Part shown: positions 58,052 to 64,000 of the stretch, in pieces
Layout: each line of letters opens with the position of its first letter
Numbering within the stretch: the first letter of the stretch is position 1
Assembly: GCA_036971615.1 (NCBI GenBank)
Contig: JAYKKR010000036.1
Span: 186,001 to 250,000, forward strand
DNA length: 64,000 nucleotides
DNA from: Amyloporia xantha
Lineage: Eukaryota > Basidiomycota > Agaricomycetes > Polyporales > Adustoporiaceae
Direction: 5' to 3'
Notes under the pieces: generated by a model
What the model was told of the DNA's origin: nothing
The model's input: only the letters and a program-made list of their open reading frames with translations
Database searches by the model: none
Program-made: the position numbers and the translations under genes

Positions 58052-60071
58052 TCAATTTACCTTCTCAAACCAAACATCCGCCCTCTGCTCGACATCACCT
58101 TCGGTTTTAGGCGATCTCCTCTGGTCGAATACCACATCTATGATCCCTAGACCTACTACCTTTCCTTCACGCACCAAGAATTCAACGGGAACCTCTTTAT
58201 CACCTAACTGTCGGTAGGCAAACGGGGTCGTGTCGTCGCCGTATCCGTGAGGGAACAGATATGAATGGGAGAAGAGGAAAACGTCCTTTGAACAATGCCG
58301 TAGGCGTACATGGGATGACCACATACGTGGCCAAGCAGCGTAGAGGGCAGGCTGCCCCTCAGCCAGCTCTTTACATGTAGTGTAGTCAGCAATGATTTTC
58401 TGATAGGCGGCGGAGTCACTTGACGGCGTGCAAAGAGTGAAACTTCCATATGCAGGACTAGAGTACGTGCCTGCATACAGCTCTAGAGGTACAGTGTGAG
58501 CCTCTTGAGCAGCTTGCTGCGAGTCCTGGTCAGCCTGCTCTGGTGTGGAGGGCTGGACAATCAAAGCGTCTGAGCCGTGAGGAAGGCCCAGAATATTCTC
58601 GAAGATTCTAAGCGAAACAGCGCGACAGGATTGTTGCGGACCGTCCATGTTTGAGAGCGCAACGACACCGAGTTTATCCGAAGGCATGAGCATCACAATC
58701 GACGAAAAGCCAGGTATGCCTCCAGCGTGGGACACGATCTGATGTCCAAGAACTGGGTGAGCAAAGTATTTTTTCAGGTGAATGTAAGCATGGGCTTACC
58801 TCCCTGCCTTAGTAAGACATACGGGTCCATCCCAACCCATATCCCCTTATTGAAGTATGTGCATCTGGACCCACAGCATCGACGATGTAGTGAGCCACAG
58901 TGATCTCCTCAAAGACAGAAAGAGGAATGACAGTAGTATTCGACAGCGGATCGGTGCCACGGTTCAACAACATAGCTATCCACTTTGTCTGAACAAGAAT
59001 CGTTAACGACCGTCATAGAACGTTCACATTTGTGATAGATTACTTGCATACCATGTCTCTAGTGCTGGAGAGGATACCACCAGGACCTGCGATAGCTTCC
59101 ACTGATTCCGATTTGAACCAAAATGGGACACGCCTTCCGTTTGATGACCAAGACCGACTTAATCGTCCTGTCCGTTTGGCTTCCTCCGGATTATAGGTTG
59201 TGTCATTCATGCTAAGAGGGGTAAATATACGCTGCTTAACGAAGGCTGTGAAGGACATTCCTGCATAAGTAGCCACGATGTGTGTACCCAACATGTACAT
59301 CTGGCAGTTCAGAATTTTGGCGTAAGTATGAAGTGGAACCAATTGCAGTCCATAAAGTTGATAGATCCGCGTAAACCGAAAACACACCATGTTTGTATAA
59401 ATAAATCGTTCTCTAAGCTCGTAGGTTGGCTTGAGATAGCGCATCCGCTTTATAATATCAGGCACAGTGTCCGTAGCGCTGTATGAGAGGTCGTGCCTGT
59501 GGACCTTAGTCAGGCCCTGATTATGACATTTATATCTACGGCGGGCTGCGTACCCTGCTAGGCCAGAAACATGGGCCAGTATATCTCGCACATTTGCCTT
59601 TGCGGTAGCCCAAGGATCCGCGAGTAACCATTCTGACTCGCCAGGAAAGAGGTCCTGAATTTTGGTATCCCACGTGAAAGCACGCACACCCTGCGGAAGA
59701 GGAGTTACGTTTCGTCCTTGCGCGAAATCGTTCATCAGGATCCCGATCGCGCTGGCGAGAAATGCCTTGGCACAGGAGCCAATGCAAAATAGAGTCTGTC
59801 CAATATGAGTTGTGAGCTTACGCTGATTTTCGTGAAAGAAATGCATACTGACATCTGCAGTAGGCGCAGCACCTTCTTCGGATACTTTCCCCCATGAGCT
59901 GAATGCAGTTTGCATCTCGCCAGATTCAGTCAATCGCACTGCGGCTACTGACAGGCCCGGGACATGCCATCGTGCAATAGCTTTCTCCGCAAACGAAGAG
60001 ACGTCCACGGTTATGGCCCAGCTAGACTCGGAAGAGGGGATTGAGTCCATATCGGAGGGTATGGAAGCCAT
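58052..60071 (-). CDS. S12 serine hydrolase / beta-lactamase-like protein, paralogue 1
   Basis: About 600 residues. N-terminus MASIPSDMDSIPSSESSWAI. The catalytic motifs of the S12/class C beta-lactamase fold are intact: SCAK (SxxK) in TLFCIGSCAKAFLASAIGIL, YTN (YxN) in ERFIYTN and HAG (HxG) in VSHAGGIPGF. Other blocks: MYMLGTHIVATYAGMSF, VPFWFKSESVEAIAGPGG, IRGYGLGWDPYVLLRQG. The C-terminal domain (TYSSPAYGSFTLCTPSSDSA, HSYLFPHGYGDDTTPF) is shared with its neighbour. A stretch of 51 nt (59796-59846) that is an intron in paralogue 2 is open and in frame here. Substrate unknown; fungal members include esterases and amidases. No signal peptide. Confidence 0.85.
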
Positions 60072-60881
60072 ACTTCTAACGATGGAGTGATGTACACCGC
60101 CTGAGTGAGATAACTGTGAGAAGTCGATTAACCATGATGATAGATCATACCTGCGATTTTATACAAACATGAGCGTCTTTGTGGGATCACACTTCTATCA
60201 ATGGACATAATCTGCGAAGAAAATTCAGATGAAGTATGGTCGGGGGTCACGGTCAGTATGGATGCTATGTAGTATCAGCGCGGAGTTGATTTGGAATAAT
60301 ATTGTTCTCTAACCCTATGACCAGCATTTCGCAGACCTTGAGATTTCCAGAGTCCTATCGCAATCAAGCAGTGACGAGACTTCAAGTTACGCATTTCTTC
60401 CCAGACTAAACCCGCTGTTAGAAGCCACATTGAGACTAATCGTCTTGTGACATCCCTGTCGCTGTCCACGGAGGTACCCGCGTGAAATGTTCCGCATCGA
60501 CACCACTGACTGTGCGGGACAAGGCAGTATTAGTTTCAAAGATATCAGATCAACAATCTCGGGCGTCAGCGCTCAAGCTGAATCCAAGCTTGATAAGTCC
60601 CATATCACGACTCTTGGGAGACTGGTCAAGGAGATATCCTTGGCCTATACAAGGTAAATTAGAGAAAATGGGAAATGGAATCCATGATTTCAGTTCATGC
60701 TGCCTTATAGACCGAGTTGAGCCGATCATGCGCCTACTATAACTTACACTTTCTGCGGCTTGACAAAGTGTACTAATACTAGCTGCCTCAGGCTGTCTCA
60801 CACAGTGCAAGAATAATGCTTAATATAGTGTCCTAGAATGTATCGGCCAGGGAATTCAAGTGATGCCTTTACTGCTGTGAC
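60072..60881. other. Interval between the tandem S12 genes
   Basis: About 810 bp. Holds the promoter of paralogue 1. Sequence near 60150-60190 (TTTTATACAAACATGAGC) resembles 63052-63075 upstream of paralogue 2, so the duplication included promoter sequence. No other feature seen. Confidence 0.4.
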
Positions 60882-62868
60882 CTACGCAACCTTCGCGAAC
60901 CAGACATCCGCCCTCTGCTCGACATCACCGTCGGTTTTAGGCGATCTCCTCTGGTCGAATACCACATCTATGATCCCTAGACCCACGACTTTTCCCTCGC
61001 GTACAAGGAATTCAGCAGGAACCTCCTTATCACCCAATTGTCTGTATACAAATGGGGTAGTATCCTTGCCGTATCCATGCGGGAATAGGTATGAATGGGA
61101 GAAGAGGAAGACTTCCTTTGTATGATGCCGAAGGCGTACGTGGGATGACCACATACGTGGCCAGGCAGCGTAAAGGGCTGCTTGACCTTCTGCAAATTGC
61201 TTACACGTTTTGTAGTCCGCAATGACTTTCTGACAGGGAGCGGAGTCCGTCGATGGTGTGCAAAGCGTGAAGGTTCCATATCCAGGATTAGAGTATGTGC
61301 CAGAGTACTGCTCCAAAGGAACAGAGTGAGGCTCTTGATTAGCTTGCTTCGCATCCTGTCCATCCTGCTTCAGCGTGGAGGGGGGATTGATTAAGCTATC
61401 GACAAAATGCTGGAGTCCCAGAACACGATCGACGATTTGGGATAGAACAGTACTGCAAGCGGCAAGTGAACCATCCGTATTTGTCAGGGCGACCATGCCG
61501 ACGTTATCGGAGGGCAGGAACACGACAATCGACGAAAAACCAGGAATACCACCTGTATGGATGATAACCTTACGTCCCAGAGCACATCAATCAAAACCAT
61601 CAAGGGGGTAACAGTGTTCACACACCTCACGGCCTCGGTAGGACAAACGAGCCCAGCCCAACCCGCAACCCCTTATCGAAGTATGCTTGTCTGTGCTCAC
61701 ACCACTTGCGATATAATGAGCTCTGGTCGTCTCCTCAAAGACAGTCGGGGGAATGATAATAGCTTCCGACAGAGGGTCGACACCATGGTTCAACAGAGTC
61801 GCTAGCCATTTTGCCTGAACAGCTCATCAATGTCCATCACATAACACACTGCCGGAATAGCAAATCGCTTGCGTACCATGTCTCTAGTGCTGGAGATAAT
61901 TCCACCAGGGCCGGCGATAGCTTCGGCCGTTCCTGGTTTGAACCAGAACGGGACCCGCCGTCCGGTGGTTGTCCAGCACTGACTCAACTGTCCACTTTTC
62001 TCGGCTTCCTCCGCGGAATAGGTGGTACTGTCCATGCAAAGTGGGATAAAGATGCGCTGCTTGACAAACTCCGTAAAGGACATTCCTGCGTAACTGGCGA
62101 CGATATATGCGGCCAACATGTACATCTAGTGGTTGGCATTCTGAGTGAGCTCCTAGTATGCTTATGGCGCACAAGCGGCAGACTCACTTGATTGTTGTAT
62201 GAAACCCGCTCTCTAAGCTCATAAGTTGGCTTGAGATGCCGCATTCGCCTTATAACGTCCGGTATCGTGTCTGTGTCACTATACGAGAGGTCGTGTCTAT
62301 GGAACTTGATTAGATCCTCTTCGGGACGTATGTGTACATAGAAGCTACGCACCCTGCTAAGCCTGACACATGCGCCAGTATATCCCGGACGCTTGCCTTC
62401 GCTGTTGCCCAAGGGTCCGCAAGCAGCCAGTCCGATTCCCCGGGAAAGAGGTCCTGAACTTTGGTATCCCATGTGAAAGTACGCACGCCTGGCGGGAGAG
62501 AGACAGTGTTCCGTCCTTGTGCGAAGTCATCCATCAGAATACCAATTGCACTGGCTAGAAAGGCCTTTGAGCATGATCCGATAGCAAACAGAGTCTGCGT
62601 GGTGCGATTCGTGAGCTCTACTGTATCTGTACCCATCAAAAAAGAGCTGTACACTGACATCTGCGGTGGGCTTGACACCCTCCTCAGTCACTCTACCCCA
62701 GGCGCCGAAGGCAGTTCGCGCCTTGCCAGATCCAGATAGCTGGACTGCGGCTACTGCCAGCCCAGGACCTTTCTGTTGTGAGAGGGTTTGCTCCGCAAGC
62801 GACGAGACGTCTGCAGGTATAGCCCAGTCAGATTCTGGAAGCAAATTCGGCTCGTTGTCGGAAGCCAT
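60882..62868 (-). CDS. S12 serine hydrolase / beta-lactamase-like protein, paralogue 2
   Basis: Tandem copy of the neighbouring gene, same strand. Starts MASDNEPNLLPESDWAIPAD. Catalytic motifs intact: SCSK in TLFAIGSCSKAFLASAIGIL, YNN in ERVSYNN and HTG in VIIHTGGIPGF. The same blocks follow: MYMLAAYIVASYAGMSF, VPFWFKPGTAEAIAGPGG, IRGCGLGWARLSYRG. A 58-nt intron (62595-62652, GTACAG...CGCAG) separates exon 1 from the SxxK exon. C-terminal end nearly identical to paralogue 1 in protein (KVVGLGIIDVVFDQRRSPKT) and in part in DNA. The two proteins have diverged most at the N-terminus and around residues 380-430, where different substrates might be selected. Confidence 0.85.
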
Positions 62869-64000
62869 AGAAGTCGTGTTCCTAGACTAGGGCGGCAGTA
62901 CCGACTAGGGGAGTTATTAAAGGTTTACTTGTGGAGAATAAGAAAATGCAGCAACGTCAGCAATGAATTGGGTGTTGAACGGCGGACGCTGCTCAACGGA
63001 AGAGAAGTATGGATATGAGATTTTTGATTGGGAAATGATAGTCTATTCTGTGAATTTATACAAGTATGAGCACCTCCGCAGGATCAAATCTATGTCAACC
63101 TGTGGGATTTTTGAAGGGCGTGCAAATTGAACGCGCAGTTCAAAGGGCTGCATACAGCTTCTCAGTCGGCAGGCAGTGAGAATATTAACTGTCAGTACAG
63201 AGGTTCGGGGCCGCTTCACATGGATAAGATGCAAGCATCCAATAAGGATGTAGTCGGACTCATATGAGTCACAAGTGCCCCACGCCTAGGCTGGCATACT
63301 CAAGACTTTGATGACTAGAGCATGTAGTATTGGTCATGTTGATGGTCATTCCAGAAAGCCGCTACGAGAGTCACGGACATTGTGTGATAACAGCTTCTGT
63401 CATGTAATTATAGACAGACTGGCCGATGACAGGAATTAGCGCAGGCTATAGCAACCTGACGCTGAAAGAAGCGCTCCTCCATAAGGCCTAGCCTTCATGT
63501 AACTGAGGCCGGCTCGAATGCAGTTATGCCAGAGTAAAGGAGGAACAGCGTCAAATTCCTCCAAAGTTTGATGCCAACCAGATCCGCATCAATCGGTCAC
63601 ACAGGAAAGCTCCGAAGTCCTGGAGGAGCTGCAAGTTACGGGCAGCGGCTGCCTTTACAACGTGGACATCTTCATCTTATCATATTCATACCGCAAACCT
63701 TCTACTTCACTGGTAGGGGAGTTTTGTGTGGGATTTCTACCATCATCAAGGTGAATTGTTTCCTCGTTGTCACGAGCGAACCACAGCACCCGTAGGTGTC
63801 GCACAACGAGTACAGCGCAAGCCGAATCAATTCTCCAGCATCGACGCTAACAAAATACTCGAGTGTGATACTTATTCTTATTCTCGATTCCATTACGCTG
63901 TAAACTGCGCTGATGGTACAATACCATGTCCGTAACTTATCTAATACACAAGCGCATCCCAATGAATTTGTGCGCGCCCCTACGGACCGCCTCACCACCA
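62869..64000. other. Intergenic region upstream of S12 paralogue 2 to the window end
   Basis: About 1.13 kb. Contains the promoter region of paralogue 2 and only short ORFs (63568-63795 plus, 63702-63998 minus) without motifs. No gene supported. Confidence 0.4.

Overview
This window is nuclear DNA from a basidiomycete fungus, most likely an agaricomycete. Genes are dense and cut by many short GT-AG introns (mostly 48-70 bp) with CTNA-like branch points. Several encoded proteins are typical of agaricomycetes: a KDZ transposase, a MYND-finger protein, a non-canonical aromatic amino acid decarboxylase and fungal S12 hydrolases. All splice models below were reconstructed by hand from reading frames and splice signals, so single-exon ORFs understate every gene. 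The species cannot be named from the sequence.

Layout. 0.1-4.1 kb: a KDZ-type transposase (minus) carrying an in-frame stop, followed 29 bp downstream by an RNase H1 N-terminal-domain protein. 4.7-19 kb: a chromatin and RNA neighbourhood with a KAT14-like GNAT acetyltransferase (plus), a SIR2 deacetylase with micro-exons (minus), an unrecognised low-complexity protein (minus), a large membrane-anchored coiled-coil protein (plus), an HP1/Swi6 chromodomain protein (minus) and the exon-junction protein Y14 (minus). 19.9-27.4 kb: a MYND-finger protein, the exosome subunit Rrp4, an acidic protein of unknown function and a TFIIIC 90-kDa-like subunit. 27.4-30.4 kb: no gene could be resolved. 30.4-33.9 kb: a TAP-like alpha/beta hydrolase facing a decayed GH47 alpha-mannosidase. 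34-37.5 kb: gene-poor, with a 392-bp MITE flanked by TA. 37.6-42.3 kb: a ~1,080-residue non-canonical aromatic amino acid decarboxylase and an Erv1/ALR sulfhydryl oxidase. 42.3-50.2 kb: gene-poor and repeat-bearing, with one unrecognised multi-exon gene. 50.3-57.8 kb: a ZNHIT2-like HIT-finger protein and the DEAD-box helicase Dbp9 as a divergent pair, then an AGC-family kinase. 58-62.9 kb: a tandem pair of S12 (beta-lactamase-like) hydrolases.

How they fit together. Most of the window is housekeeping nuclear machinery: acetylation and deacetylation of chromatin, H3K9me reading, EJC, exosome, Pol III transcription, snoRNP/60S assembly. It is interrupted by three younger or mobile regions: the KDZ pair, the MITE/GH47-decay zone and the S12 duplication. 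The most unusual signals are in splicing: three micro-exons (7, 12 and 9 nt) in SIR2, a 5-nt micro-exon in the decarboxylase, GC-AG introns in Y14 and Rrp4, and an apparently exonised intron in one S12 paralogue. I found no CRISPR array or rRNA gene and could not confirm any tRNA gene.
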